Shown: positions 28,416 to 37,916 of the stretch, one piece after another
How the letters are laid out: the number at the start of each line of letters is the position of its first letter
Numbering within the stretch: the first letter of the stretch is position 1
Assembly: GCF_000186345.1 (NCBI RefSeq)
Contig: NC_014962.1
Location: 2,818,450 to 2,882,449, forward strand
Direction of reading: 5' to 3'
DNA length: 64,000 bases
Source of the DNA: Isosphaera pallida ATCC 43644
Lineage (GTDB): Bacteria; Planctomycetota; Planctomycetia; Isosphaerales; Isosphaeraceae
Program-made: the position numbers and the translations under genes
The notes under the pieces: model-generated
Database searches by the model: none
Seen by the model: the letters and a program-made list of their open reading frames with translations, nothing else
Told to the model about the DNA's origin: nothing

Positions 28416-28463
28416 AGCGGATTGGATTGGATTGGATTGCCGTCTCGGGGTTGAAGATCATGG

Positions 28464-29948
28464 TCAAAGCTGAGGCTGAGGAGTTGGGCAGAACGGGTTG
28501 GGAACCGTCACCATCACGCAGCGGGTGACCGGAATCTGACGCTCGACCACCCGAGGAACTTTGCGCATCACCGGCACCGTGATGGTTTCAGGGACACAAA
28601 CCGGGACGCACTTGGTGACCACGTCCTGAATCAGTCGTGGGGTCTTGACCGGAACGATCCGGGTCTCGGTGACCGGCATGCAAGTCACCACCTTGGTGGG
28701 AACGACCACGGTGTACGGCTCGCAAACCTTCCGCACCACCGGCACCGGAATGGTGTAGGGAATGTGGACCGGAACTTTGCGGGTGACCATCTCGGTGACT
28801 TGACGGGGCACGCACACCGGCACACAACGCACTTGCTGAGTCGGAACCATCGTGACTTCGCAGACGGTCACGATGTCAGTGTAGTTCTCGGGCACCATTT
28901 TGACCACCGGCACGTCGCACTCGTAGGGCACCAACCGGGTCACCGGCTTCATTTGAGTTACTGGCTCGGGGACAATCGTGCAAACCGGCTCGACACTGGT
29001 GTAGGGAACCGGCACTAAGCGGCAAACCGTCTTGGGTACCATCACAGTTTCAGGGCAGCAATGCTCAATCGGCTTGCATACATAAACTGTCTGGCAAACA
29101 ATCTGGCAGGGAACCGAACCGCAACAATTCAACAAGCCACAAGCATTGAACATCGAAAACAAACCACCGTGGCAAGTCGCGTTGGGATCGGACACGGCGA
29201 CAGCCTGTTGCTCATAGCCACCTACGTAGTCCACAACCTTGCGCAACCGGGTCACCGGCACGAGTTCCGTGTCGAATTCCTTGACATAGCGGGTTTTGGT
29301 GACCGGCTGCATCGTCACGACTTTGCGGGGGATCGTGACGGTCACCGGGACGTACTCGGTCACGGGGCGATGGCGGACGACCCGCTTGATCTCGCAAACC
29401 CTGTGGAAGCGGGTGCGGGTCACTGGCTTCTGCACCATCTGCTTATGTGGGAGGTTGACCGTCACCACCTTGGTCACCAGCTGCTTGTCGAAGACCGTCC
29501 GGGTCACCGGCACCGTCTCGTAACGATACTCGACCCGATGACAAGTCTTCATCACTACGTCATGTTCAAAGCGAATGTTGAACTTCGTGACTGGCTTAGG
29601 CACGATCTCGCAATGAGGCACCATCTTGGTGAACGTGCGGGGCTCGAACGAGCAATCAAACACCGTGCGGGTGATCGGAACTTGGCGATGCTCCAGAATC
29701 GTGCGGAAGGTGGTCCGGGTCTCAACGTCAGGAACACAATCGAACACAGTATCACAAACGGTGACGTAATCCGTGACGATCTGAGGAACCTGAATCGTTG
29801 TCGGAAGCGAACACACCACCGCCGGGGGACAATGGTTGTAGCAGGTCGCGCCGCAATAGGTGGCCGACGCGGTTGAACTCCACGCAAGCGATAACACGAC
29901 GGTGGCAGCCGAAACCGCCCACCGCACTCCATTGACTCTCGCGGTCAT
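28464..29948 (-). CDS. Cys-rich secretory protein built of Val-Pro-Val-Thr repeats (YTV-type)
   Basis: A 494-aa exported protein: signal peptide over about residues 1-29 (AVSAATVVLSLAWSSTASA then ATYCGATCYNHCPP). The rest is a degenerate repeat of short units with the pattern V-P-x-T-x-x-V/R-x-x-x-x and frequent PVT, PVTRT, VPETI and VPKTVC motifs, with many Cys (more than 30) and Thr/Val and almost no helix-forming hydrophobic spans. This matches the YTV-type repeat proteins described from planctomycetes, thought to be cell-wall structural proteins cross-linked by disulfides. The GGCxGGLF-type insert near residue 260 interrupts the repeats. AGGAG lies nine bases before ATG 29948. A T-tailed terminator follows. 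Function inferred from family only. Confidence 0.82.
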   Translation of the reverse strand: MTARVNGVRWAVSAATVVLSLAWSSTASATYCGATCYNHCPPAVVCSLPTTIQVPQIVTDYVTVCDTVFDCVPDVETRTTFRTILEHRQVPITRTVFDCSFEPRTFTKMVPHCEIVPKPVTKFNIRFEHDVVMKTCHRVEYRYETVPVTRTVFDKQLVTKVVTVNLPHKQMVQKPVTRTRFHRVCEIKRVVRHRPVTEYVPVTVTIPRKVVTMQPVTKTRYVKEFDTELVPVTRLRKVVDYVGGYEQQAVAVSDPNATCHGGLFSMFNACGLLNCCGSVPCQIVCQTVYVCKPIEHCCPETVMVPKTVCRLVPVPYTSVEPVCTIVPEPVTQMKPVTRLVPYECDVPVVKMVPENYTDIVTVCEVTMVPTQQVRCVPVCVPRQVTEMVTRKVPVHIPYTIPVPVVRKVCEPYTVVVPTKVVTCMPVTETRIVPVKTPRLIQDVVTKCVPVCVPETITVPVMRKVPRVVERQIPVTRCVMVTVPNPFCPTPQPQL

Positions 29949-30765
29949 CGAAGAACACTCCTGAACGGCCGTCGAACATCCCTGCCGGACGACCGCCAGC
30001 TAAAATCCATCCGGGCTTCAAACACGGCCGCCACGCGCCTCGAAGCGAACCGGACCCGGGAGATGCAAATCAAACTCGGACAGGGATCCAACCGGATTAC
30101 TCAATCATGCGATCCCGCTCATCACGGCCTCGCCGGAGAAGCCTTGACCGTTTCTCCAGCATGATCCCGTTGATTCAAACGTGTAGCGACGGAGACGATC
30201 CGACGAGGCACCCCGATCGTGTCACAACTTCAATGTCACTCGTGGAAGAGGGCTTGTCAGGTGAGAACGCCCTGATTTTCGAGACGGTCCCATCGTTCTT
30301 GACGGCATGCGCGGCCAAACCGATCGCGCCGATCGGCCCGAGTTGATCACACTCAAGTTCGCAAGTCGGAAATCCGAGCGAATGATCGGCTTCGTCCCCC
30401 GCGTTCGTCCCCTCCCGACCTGTTGAAGTGAAGCCAGGCGGTCGCGTGGAGGTCTAGCGACGCGGAGCCGCCGATTGGGTAGAATGAACTGTCCCCTCAC
30501 CCGCACCCCACCCGACTGGAGCATGGCCTGAATGATCGTTGACGCGAAAGGTCGGGATCATCCTTCGACGGATGGGCGGGTTCGGTCGGCCCCCCCTTCC
30601 CGCGTTGATGTTCCGGCGAGACGCCTCGCGCCGGGAGCAGCTCGACGCGATCGTCACGGACAGGATGAGCTTGATGGGATCGTGAGTTCTCCCCCGCGTC
30701 TCCTCAACCTCCCGTTGGTTTGGCTCGCCCAATTGTCTTGTTTTGGACGGAACGGAAGAACACCC
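29949..30765. other. Divergent intergenic region with no supported gene
   Basis: About 817 bases between the repeat-rich secretory gene (minus) and the HtrA-like gene (plus). It must contain both promoters. Open frames inside are short, GC-shadow-like and unsupported by ribosome sites. A weak inverted repeat (GGAGAA 30135-30140 / TTCTCC 30152-30157) is the only structure I noted. Confidence 0.5.
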
Positions 30766-32349
30766 ATGTTCTGGTTGAACGGCAGGTTCGGCATCGAGGT
30801 TGTGACGGCTTGGGAACACCGCGCGGTGGGGTGGGCTTGGCGGAGGGGGTTGTGCGTTGGCGTGGGGGTTTGGAGCCTGGTGATTGCCGCGGCCGGTTGG
30901 AATGGTGGGGCGGCTTGTTGGGGACAGGATCAGAACCACGCCGCCCCACCTAACCCCCCCGCTTCTGCCCCCTCGCCCTTGGAAATCGTCCAGGCACTGG
31001 AAACCGCTACGATCGACGCCATCCAACGCGCCGAAGCCTCGGTGGTGGCGGTGGCCCGCTACCGCAACACCGAAAACCCCGACGTGACCACCGCCATTCG
31101 TGGACAACGACCACGAGTCGAACCCCGCCCCCGACGTCCTGGCCTCTTGGTGCTGGACGACGAAATGGCCGGCGAACCCACCGGGCCACGCGACTTTGGT
31201 TCCGGCGTGATCATCGGTCCCAACGGCGCGATCCTCACCGCCTACCATGTGGTTCACGGAGCGGCGCGGCTGGAAGTGCGGGCTCGGGGTGGCCTGCTCT
31301 TCGAGGCCGAGATTGTCGGAGCCGATCCCCGCAGCGACCTGGCCGTGATCGCGCCCCGCAACCCCGCGGTCGCCGCCGAGGCTCAGCTGACCCCCCTGCC
31401 CCTGGGCAACGCCGAGCAACTTCGTAAAGGCTCGTTCCTGCTGGCGCTGGGCAACACCTTCGACGCCGCCCGCGAGGACGGCCGGGTCTCGGCGGCGTTG
31501 GGCATCCTTTCCAACGTCGATCGCAAACTCATGACCCCACCGGACGACTTCGCCCAGCCTCAACTGCGTCATTTGCCGACCCTGCTGCAACTCGACAGCA
31601 AGCTCAACTTAGGTATGAGCGGCGGCGCGGTGGTGAATCTCAAAGGCGAACTGGTCGCAATCACCACCGCCGCGGGCAACCCGGCCTCGTTCGACCCCCA
31701 GGCTGGCTACGCCATTCCCCTGGATGGTCTTGGCCTGCGCGCCGTTGAAGCGCTTCGAGAAGGCCGCGAAGTCGAATACGGCTTCCTCGGCATCCGGCTG
31801 GATCAGGAAACCCGCACCAACCGGATCGAAGGTGTCACCGACGGCACTCCCGCCGCTTTGGGCGGCCTCTTGACCAACGACCTGATTCTGGAGGTCGGCG
31901 GCCGCGCGGTGTCCAACGCCGACCAACTCGTGCTGGCGATCAACCGAATGCCGGTGGGTGAGGAGGTGCCGCTGAAAATCGAACGCAACGGCGACCGGCT
32001 GCTCAAAACCGTGGTCCTCTCCAAGCTCCGCATTCAGGCCGACTGGCCGGTCATCGTCACCACCAAGCCCCCGTCGTGGCGGGGAGCCCGGTTTGACTTC
32101 ACCAGCGCTGTGTTCGCACCCAACGACCTCAACGTATTGTCCGAGATGAGCCGGGGCACCGTCAGTGTCTCGGAAGTCGAGCCAGGCAGTCCCGCTTTCC
32201 AGGCCGGTCTCCGGGCCGGCCAGGTCATCATCGCCATTGACGGCCAACCGGTCGCCACCCCCAAACAGGCCCTCCAACGCCTCAACGAACGGAACGGTCC
32301 AGTGACCCTCGACACTCATCGCGGTCAAGTGACCATCCCCGCCCCCTGA
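30766..32349 (+). CDS. HtrA/DegP-like S1C serine protease with two PDZ domains
   Basis: Periplasmic or secreted trypsin-like protease. The 527-aa protein has a signal sequence or membrane anchor near residues 30-53, then the catalytic domain with His161 (LTAYHVVHG), Asp191 (SDLAVI) and Ser285 in GMSGGAVV (commonly GNSGGP). PDZ1 spans about 322-412 and PDZ2 about 460-520, giving the protease-PDZ-PDZ order of DegP/DegQ. ATG 30766 is chosen because GGAACGGAAG lies upstream; the frame runs back to 30532 through an untypical Arg-rich stretch. It lies 162 bases before alaS and could share its transcript. Substrate recognition and quality-control role are inferred from the family. Confidence 0.87.
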   Translation: MFWLNGRFGIEVVTAWEHRAVGWAWRRGLCVGVGVWSLVIAAAGWNGGAACWGQDQNHAAPPNPPASAPSPLEIVQALETATIDAIQRAEASVVAVARYRNTENPDVTTAIRGQRPRVEPRPRRPGLLVLDDEMAGEPTGPRDFGSGVIIGPNGAILTAYHVVHGAARLEVRARGGLLFEAEIVGADPRSDLAVIAPRNPAVAAEAQLTPLPLGNAEQLRKGSFLLALGNTFDAAREDGRVSAALGILSNVDRKLMTPPDDFAQPQLRHLPTLLQLDSKLNLGMSGGAVVNLKGELVAITTAAGNPASFDPQAGYAIPLDGLGLRAVEALREGREVEYGFLGIRLDQETRTNRIEGVTDGTPAALGGLLTNDLILEVGGRAVSNADQLVLAINRMPVGEEVPLKIERNGDRLLKTVVLSKLRIQADWPVIVTTKPPSWRGARFDFTSAVFAPNDLNVLSEMSRGTVSVSEVEPGSPAFQAGLRAGQVIIAIDGQPVATPKQALQRLNERNGPVTLDTHRGQVTIPAP

Positions 32350-32511
32350 CCGCATCCACCATTCTCAATCGACCTCCACCGACCCGCCCCCACCCGACCT
32401 TGTCTTGCCTTGCCTTGACCGACCCCGACCGTGTTGTTCCTCGGCCGATGGGCCATTGGTTTCCCTGATCCTCGTTCCGTTCCTCCGTTCGGACCCGCTT
32501 CGAGACCGTCC

Positions 32512-35136
32512 ATGACCACCGACGAGCTTCGGCAATCGTATCTGGATTTCTTCGTGTCTAAGGGCTGCGTCCTCAAGCCGAGCGACGTCTTGGTGCCACG
32601 CGACGACCCCACCGTGTTGTTCACGCCCGCGGGAATGAATCAGTTCAAACGCGAATTCATGGGCCTGGGCGACCCGACCTTCAAAAAAGCGGTCACCTGT
32701 CAGAAATGCCTACGCACCGGCGACATCGATAATGTCGGCCGCACCGCCTTCCACGAAACCTTCTTCGAGATGCTGGGCAACTTCAGCTTCGGCGACTACT
32801 TCAAACGCGAAGCGATCCACTGGGCTTGGGAATATCTGACCAAGATTCTCAAAATTGACCCCGACCGGCTCAGCGTCACGGTCTACTTGGACGACGACGA
32901 GGCGTTTGCGATCTGGAACAACGAGATCGGTCTGCCCTCCTCGCGGATCACCCGGATGGACGAGGCCGACAACTTCTGGCCTGCCTCCGCCCCCAGCCTG
33001 GGACCCAACGGGGTGTGTGGTCCTTGCTCGGAGATTTTCTTTCACGGCAACGGACCCAAGGAAGTCGAGATTTGGAACTTGGTGTTCACCCAGTTCAACC
33101 GAGTTGGGTTCCGGCAACTCGAACCGCTGCCCCACAAAAACATCGACACCGGCATGGGACTGGAGCGGGCCGCCGCCTGCCTCCAGGGGGTGCCGACCGT
33201 CTTCATGACTGACCTGTTCCGACCGATCGTCGCGCGGGTCGCCGAGGTTCTGGACCAACCCTACCAGGCCGATTCTCCCGACGGCGTCCGCATGCGCCGC
33301 ATGGCCGACCACGCTCGCGCATTGACCTTCTGCATCCATGAAAATGTGCGGCCCTCCAACGAAAAGCAAGGCTACGTACTCAGACGTTTGCTCAGGCGCG
33401 CTGTGCTGGACGGCTATCATCTGGGCCGCCGCGAGCCGTTTTTGTACCAGTTGCCGCCCATCGTGGCTCAACAGATGTCCGGCCCCTATCCCGAGGTGGT
33501 CGGCAGCGTGCCGCGGATCCAGGCGGTCATCCGCGAGGAGGAGGAGGATTTCCTCCGCAACCTGGAACATGGCATGAAGCTGCTGGAGGACACCTTCCGC
33601 AAAACCAAAGCGGCCGGTTCGGATGTGTTGGACGGTTCCACCGCCTTCAAGCTCCACGCGACCCACGGTATTCCGATCGAAGTGGTCGAAAGCCTCGCCG
33701 CTGAGCGGGAGCTCACGGTCGATCGCCCTGGCTTCGAAGCCGCCGTTGAGGAACACGCCCGAATCTCTCGCGGCACGAGCGAGGCGGCCGCGGTCTTCGA
33801 GGTCGGTCCGCTCGACGAGTTGAAGAAGGCTCATCCTCAGGGAACCCGCTTCCTCGGTTACGAAACCACCCGAGCCACCGGCAAGGTGATTGGGCTGATT
33901 CAAGGACCAGCGCTGGTCGATTCGGTCGCCGCCGGCACCGGCGACCACGCCCAAGCCGCCATCGTGCTGGACCAATCGCCGTTCTACGGCGAATCCGGCG
34001 GCCAGGTCGGCGACACCGGACGCCTCACCGGACCCGACGGCTTCCTGTTCCTCGTGACCGACACCCAAAAGAAAAACGACTTCCTGCTGCATCTGGGACG
34101 GGTCGAACACGGCGCGATCGTACCTGGTGCCACGGTCGAGGCCGAAGTGGACGCCGAACGCCGCGAGGCGATTCGTCGGGCCCACTCGGCCACCCACCTG
34201 TTGCATCACGCCCTGCACAAACACCTGGGTGAACATGCCCAGCAGGCCGGCAGCAAGGTCGAGCCCGATCGCCTGCGTTTCGACTTTGCCAACCCCGAGG
34301 CGGTCGGACGCGACCGCCTCAAAGCAATCGAGGCGACCGTCAACAACCTCGTGCTGGGCGACGCCCCCATCACCTGGACCATCATGCCCCTGGACCAAGC
34401 CCGCAAGCTCGGAGCCATGGCGCTGTTTGGCGAAAAGTACCCCGAAAACGTCCGGGTGGTGACAATGGGGGACTACTCCCGCGAACTCTGTGGCGGTACC
34501 CACCTTGATCACGTCTCCCAAATCGGGGTCTTCGCCATCCTCTCCGAGGAGTCGGTGGCCGCGGGAACCCGACGCATCACCGCCCTGACCGGACGCGCGG
34601 CGCTGGATTATCTCAAGGAACGCGACGCCGTTCTCGAAGAGATCGCCGCTACCCTCAAAGTGCCCGTCGCTCAAGCCCCCGCCCGGGTTGCCGCCTTACT
34701 GGAGGAGGTCAAAACCCTCAAGAAACAGGCCACCCAGCGCAAAAGCGCCCAGACGCTCGGATCAATCGATTCCTTCCTCAACGAAGCCGTCGAAGTGGAC
34801 GGGGTCCAATTGGTCGCGCGAGTCATCGACGGCGGCACGGTCGAGGAGATGCGGCAGCTTTGCGATGTGATGCGCAAAAAAGCCGGCGAACGCCTAGCGA
34901 TCCTGCTGGGGAGCGTGGTGGAGGGCAAAGTCAACTTGGTGGCAGCCTTCACGCCCGACCTAGTGGCCCAACGCAAGGCCAATGCTGGACAGTGGCTCAA
35001 AATCCTCGCCCCGATCGTCGGCGGCGGCGGTGGCGGCAAGCCCGAAATGGCCACCGCCGGCGGCAAACTGCCCGACAAGTTGCCCGAAGTCGTCCGCCGG
35101 GCTCCCGAGACCCTCCGCGATGTGCTGAGTTCTTGA
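32512..35136 (+). CDS. alaS: Alanyl-tRNA synthetase
   Basis: Charges tRNA-Ala and edits mischarged Ser/Gly. The 874-aa protein has the class II catalytic domain at the N-terminus (FFVSKGC, SDVLVPRDDPTVLFTPAGMNQFK, RTAFHETFFEMLGNFSFGDYFK), the editing domain with HSATHLLHHAL (HxxxH zinc site) and CGGTHLDH, and a C-terminal DHHA1-type domain ending GGGGGGKPEMATAGG. Length and order are standard. ATG 32512 is the family start; the open frame begins at 32431. It is convergent with clpS; the spacer holds a tandem repeat and a hairpin. Confidence 0.97.
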   Translation: MTTDELRQSYLDFFVSKGCVLKPSDVLVPRDDPTVLFTPAGMNQFKREFMGLGDPTFKKAVTCQKCLRTGDIDNVGRTAFHETFFEMLGNFSFGDYFKREAIHWAWEYLTKILKIDPDRLSVTVYLDDDEAFAIWNNEIGLPSSRITRMDEADNFWPASAPSLGPNGVCGPCSEIFFHGNGPKEVEIWNLVFTQFNRVGFRQLEPLPHKNIDTGMGLERAAACLQGVPTVFMTDLFRPIVARVAEVLDQPYQADSPDGVRMRRMADHARALTFCIHENVRPSNEKQGYVLRRLLRRAVLDGYHLGRREPFLYQLPPIVAQQMSGPYPEVVGSVPRIQAVIREEEEDFLRNLEHGMKLLEDTFRKTKAAGSDVLDGSTAFKLHATHGIPIEVVESLAAERELTVDRPGFEAAVEEHARISRGTSEAAAVFEVGPLDELKKAHPQGTRFLGYETTRATGKVIGLIQGPALVDSVAAGTGDHAQAAIVLDQSPFYGESGGQVGDTGRLTGPDGFLFLVTDTQKKNDFLLHLGRVEHGAIVPGATVEAEVDAERREAIRRAHSATHLLHHALHKHLGEHAQQAGSKVEPDRLRFDFANPEAVGRDRLKAIEATVNNLVLGDAPITWTIMPLDQARKLGAMALFGEKYPENVRVVTMGDYSRELCGGTHLDHVSQIGVFAILSEESVAAGTRRITALTGRAALDYLKERDAVLEEIAATLKVPVAQAPARVAALLEEVKTLKKQATQRKSAQTLGSIDSFLNEAVEVDGVQLVARVIDGGTVEEMRQLCDVMRKKAGERLAILLGSVVEGKVNLVAAFTPDLVAQRKANAGQWLKILAPIVGGGGGGKPEMATAGGKLPDKLPEVVRRAPETLRDVLSS

Positions 35137-35263
35137 TCCTTGAACGTTCCAAAAACCAAGACCTCACTCAGCCCAGAGCTGCGCCTTGGATTTTTGGAAA
35201 CAACCTCAAGAATCGGCCCAGTCAACGAGCACGGTCGAAGGCAAGTTCGCGTGGTTCCCACTC

Positions 35264-35295
35264 GTTCCCAGGGCTTGACCCTGGGCTGTAGGAAC
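35264..35295. terminator. Hairpin downstream of alaS
   Basis: CCCAGGG (35267-35273) and CCCTGGG (35279-35285) form a 7-bp stem around CTTGA, with GTTCC/GGAAC outer arms (35264-35268, 35291-35295) that could compete. It lies about 130 bases past the alaS stop, with no clear T-tract. Confidence 0.4.
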
Positions 35296-35418
35296 TGTCT
35301 GAATACTCCCTTCGGGATCGCAGATGATCCAACTCGGCCTAAGCTCGAATCGCTAACAGGCAAGCCGGTCCCCGTTCAATTCAGGCCTAGACCACTGCTT
35401 CGCGCAGCCCAAGTCGGA

Positions 35419-35502
35419 GGAGCGAGCCGCTCCCATCCGGCTTGGGGGAGCGAGCCGCTCCCATCCGGCTTGGGGGAGCGAGCCGCTCCCATCCGGCTTG
35501 GG
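35419..35502. repeat. 28-bp tandem repeat, three perfect copies, each with a palindrome
   Basis: Units at 35419-35446, 35447-35474 and 35475-35502 are identical. Each contains GGAGCG AGC CGCTCC, a stem of six to seven bp around AGC. With the preceding G the stem is GGGAGCG/CGCTCCC in the second and third units. There is no unique spacer between units. Confidence 0.85.
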
Positions 35503-35514
35503 AGGTGTTGGCGA

Positions 35515-35889
35515 TCAGTCGGCCGGTTCGATGTAACAGGCTAGCGAGGTCTTGGAAATCTCCATCCGCGGGTCCGGTCCCCAGGACAGCACCTGGTCAC
35601 GCTTGAGTTCTGCCAACTCCTTGTGGGTCGTGTAGACGATTGCCATACCGCGGGTGTGGATCTGCCAGGTCAAGGCTTCGGCAGTGGGCCGGGAATGACG
35701 AAACACCTTGGTCAGCAGATCAATCACATACTCGAAGGTATGTTCCTCGTCGTTGAGGATGATGACATGATACCGGGGCAATTGACGAGTTTTGGTAAGA
35801 CCCCGGGTAGAGGTTTTGGGGGCGCTCTGGGTGGTGACGGTGGTGCCCGCGCCCAGATCATCCGGTTCGTAGTCGTTCGAGTCGCTCAT
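35515..35889 (-). CDS. clpS: ClpS adaptor for ClpAP/ClpCP protease
   Basis: Delivers N-degron substrates to ClpA or ClpC. The 124-aa protein has a flexible Ser/Thr/Asp-rich N-terminal tail of about 45 residues, then the ClpS core: YHVIILNDEEHTFEYVIDLL (with the N-end-rule pocket Asp/Asn in LNDEEH) and HTRGMAIVYTTHKELAELKRDQVL. ATG 35889 is preferred to 35910. No clpA is adjacent. The N-end residues of the pocket are as in classical ClpS, so substrate binding is likely intact. It ends near the 28-bp repeats. Confidence 0.9.
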   Translation of the reverse strand: MSDSNDYEPDDLGAGTTVTTQSAPKTSTRGLTKTRQLPRYHVIILNDEEHTFEYVIDLLTKVFRHSRPTAEALTWQIHTRGMAIVYTTHKELAELKRDQVLSWGPDPRMEISKTSLACYIEPAD

Positions 35890-36150
35890 ACACGCGCGTC
35901 CACAACTCAATGAACAAAGTCGGGATGGGATCGAAGGACAAAACGGTGGAGACCCGGACGTGTTGCGCGTCCGAGGGGTTCAGAGGGGGCCGCCACGTTG
36001 GTTCCAACGCAGCGAGCCTGGACCGCTCGACGCCATCCTACCAGCAAGGAGGCGACCTCGGGCGGAATATCATAGTATTGTGAACTCCGGAGGCAAGGTT
36101 CAATCGTCGATTTCCATTTTCTGCTTCTGCTCTGTTGGGAGATTGGACTC

Positions 36151-36489
36151 ATGGGCAACACGACGCCCGGCAAGGCGTTGCGGACGTTGCAGGTGTTGCG
36201 GCAGGATTTGGGCAAAGCGCGCAAAATTTTGGCGGCGGTCGGTTCTCAACCAGTCCACCCGAGTGAAGCGCAACGAATCTTCCGCGTCGGTTGGGACGCC
36301 TTGACCCGAGCCCATCGCGAACTGGCCGCCCTTCCCGCCGAGGCGGCCGACGAGGCGGTGCTACTCAAGCTGATCGCGTTGGAGCGGTACGCTGCAGCGT
36401 TAGCGGTGCGGTTGCGTCGTCTCATCCGGGGCGAGGCGGTCGGCTCCAACAGCGAACCCGGCGACGATCTCGGGGAGTTCGACGAGTGA
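36151..36489 (+). CDS. Small helical hypothetical protein
   Basis: A 112-aa protein of no recognised family, predicted almost wholly alpha-helical and soluble (Ala, Leu, Arg and Glu rich; no Cys or hydrophobic span). GGGAG lies nine bases upstream of the ATG. It overlaps the downstream methyltransferase start by four bases in the form GTGA, so the two are translated together, which suggests a role linked to ribosomal RNA or translation. The function is unknown. Confidence 0.7.
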   Translation: MGNTTPGKALRTLQVLRQDLGKARKILAAVGSQPVHPSEAQRIFRVGWDALTRAHRELAALPAEAADEAVLLKLIALERYAAALAVRLRRLIRGEAVGSNSEPGDDLGEFDE

Positions 36490-37916
36490 GCGACGGTTCC
36501 CGCACCCAATCGACTTCGATCCCTCCCCGCGCTTCAAGGACTCCTGCCGCGCCGGCTTTGGCCTGGCCTTGGGGGACGGCCTGGCCTGATCGCCCTCTGG
36601 AGTTCGACCCTGCGCGTGACGGCGACTCCGCCGGCGACCCACCTCGGGTGCTGCTCAAAGCCGGCTACGGCCGACCGTTCCTCTTCACCAAGATGGTGGA
36701 CGACCGCCCCTCGCCACGCGCGATGGGCCAGCAGGCTCGGCCTGGCTCCTTTCGGCGCGCCGCCACAGGCGATCTGGTTCAACTCGTTGATCGGACCGGG
36801 CGTGCCGTGGGCTTTGGTCTGTACAACGCCGCCTCACAAATCCGCGTCCGGCCTTTGGTCTGGATCGATGGTCGTGGCGGCGAGGCTCCCTCTGACTCAC
36901 AAACCCATCGACCGCCTGGGCGGCAATGGTGGCGCGACCGTTTCCGCCGGGCCATCGCTTTGCGTGAGGAACTCCTCCAACTTCACCAGACCACAAACGC
37001 CTTTCGCCTGATCCACGCCGAAGGGGATGGGTTGCCTGGCTTGATCGTCGATCGCTTCGACGATATCCTCTCCATCGAGGTTTTCAGCCTGGCGGTCTGG
37101 CAGCGTCTGGGCCCGATCGTGGCCGAACTCGCCCAACTCACCGGCTGCCGTCACGCCCACGTCCGCTTCGATGAGCGACCCGCCCGTGCTGAGGGAGCAA
37201 CCCCCCAACGCTTGGCCACCCCCGACGCCCCTCCTCGCACCATCGCCCGCGAGGGGTCGTTGCGAATGAGGGTCGATTTCCGCGAAGGACATAAAACCGG
37301 CTTTTTCTGCGACCAGCGTGACAACCGCCGGCGTTTGACCGCCTTCACCGCCGGGCGCAACGTGCTGGATGTCTGTTGCTATACCGGCGGCTTCGCCTTG
37401 GCCGCCAAACTCCAGGGCGGAGCCGCCGAGGTTCAGGGAGTCGATCTGGACGAGAAGGCGATCGCTCTGGCCCGCGAAAACGCCCATCTCAACCAGGTGC
37501 GGGTCAGTTTCGTCCAGTCCGACGCCTTCGGCTATCTGCGTCAAATGGCTGTCAATCAGCGGCGCTTCGGTGTCATCGTCCTTGATCCCCCCAAACTCAT
37601 CGCCGACCGCGAGAGCTTCGAGGAGGGACGCCGCAAGTATGGCGACCTCAACACACTGGCGTTTCCCCTGGTCGAGCCGGGCGGACTGCTCGTGACCTGC
37701 TCCTGTTCAGGGTTGCTCAGCCAGGACGATTTTTTGAGCGTGTTGCGTTCGTCGGCCCGTCGAGCCGGTCGAACCGCTCAGGTGCTAGCGGTCACCGGAG
37801 CCGGAGCCGATCACCCGATCGGTCTGGATACGCCCGAAGCGGCTTACCTCAAGGCAGTCTGGCTCCGCGTCGGAAGCGACGAGCCGTTGGGGGACGACCT
37901 CGACACGCCTTGTTGA
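36486..37916 (+). CDS. RlmI-like class I SAM-dependent rRNA (cytosine-C5) methyltransferase
   Basis: Likely methylates 23S rRNA cytosine. The 476-aa protein starts, after a disordered Pro/Arg-rich leader of about 60 residues, with a PUA-like domain (VLLKAGYGRPFLFTKM, GFGLYNAASQIRVRPLVW), then the catalytic domain: FREGHKTGFFCDQRDNRR, DVCCYTGGFALAA (motif I) and VLDPPKL (motif IV), and a CSCSG Cys block near the end. Start GTG 36486 overlaps the stop of the helical gene (GTGA) and has GGGGAG nine bases upstream; the frame reaching back to 36291 is a shadow. The site of methylation is not proven. Confidence 0.88.
   Translation: MSDGSRTQSTSIPPRASRTPAAPALAWPWGTAWPDRPLEFDPARDGDSAGDPPRVLLKAGYGRPFLFTKMVDDRPSPRAMGQQARPGSFRRAATGDLVQLVDRTGRAVGFGLYNAASQIRVRPLVWIDGRGGEAPSDSQTHRPPGRQWWRDRFRRAIALREELLQLHQTTNAFRLIHAEGDGLPGLIVDRFDDILSIEVFSLAVWQRLGPIVAELAQLTGCRHAHVRFDERPARAEGATPQRLATPDAPPRTIAREGSLRMRVDFREGHKTGFFCDQRDNRRRLTAFTAGRNVLDVCCYTGGFALAAKLQGGAAEVQGVDLDEKAIALARENAHLNQVRVSFVQSDAFGYLRQMAVNQRRFGVIVLDPPKLIADRESFEEGRRKYGDLNTLAFPLVEPGGLLVTCSCSGLLSQDDFLSVLRSSARRAGRTAQVLAVTGAGADHPIGLDTPEAAYLKAVWLRVGSDEPLGDDLDTPC

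Larger units (their letters stand above)
35137..35514. other. Structured convergent spacer between alaS and clpS
   Basis: 378 bases with two structured elements: a short hairpin at 35264-35295 and three perfect copies of a 28-bp repeat at 35419-35502. No gene. Both elements are candidates for ending transcription from the two converging genes. Confidence 0.6.

Noticed and set aside
28417-28440. GATTG microrepeat next to the terminator
   Set aside because: Four short units, too short for any functional claim.
32710-34674. 654-aa open frame on the minus strand opposite alaS
   Set aside because: Runs antisense through a conserved gene with intact family motifs; a long shadow frame caused by GC-rich codon third positions.
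35419-35502. CRISPR-like array
   Set aside because: Units are directly adjacent without unique spacers and only three copies exist, so it is a tandem repeat.
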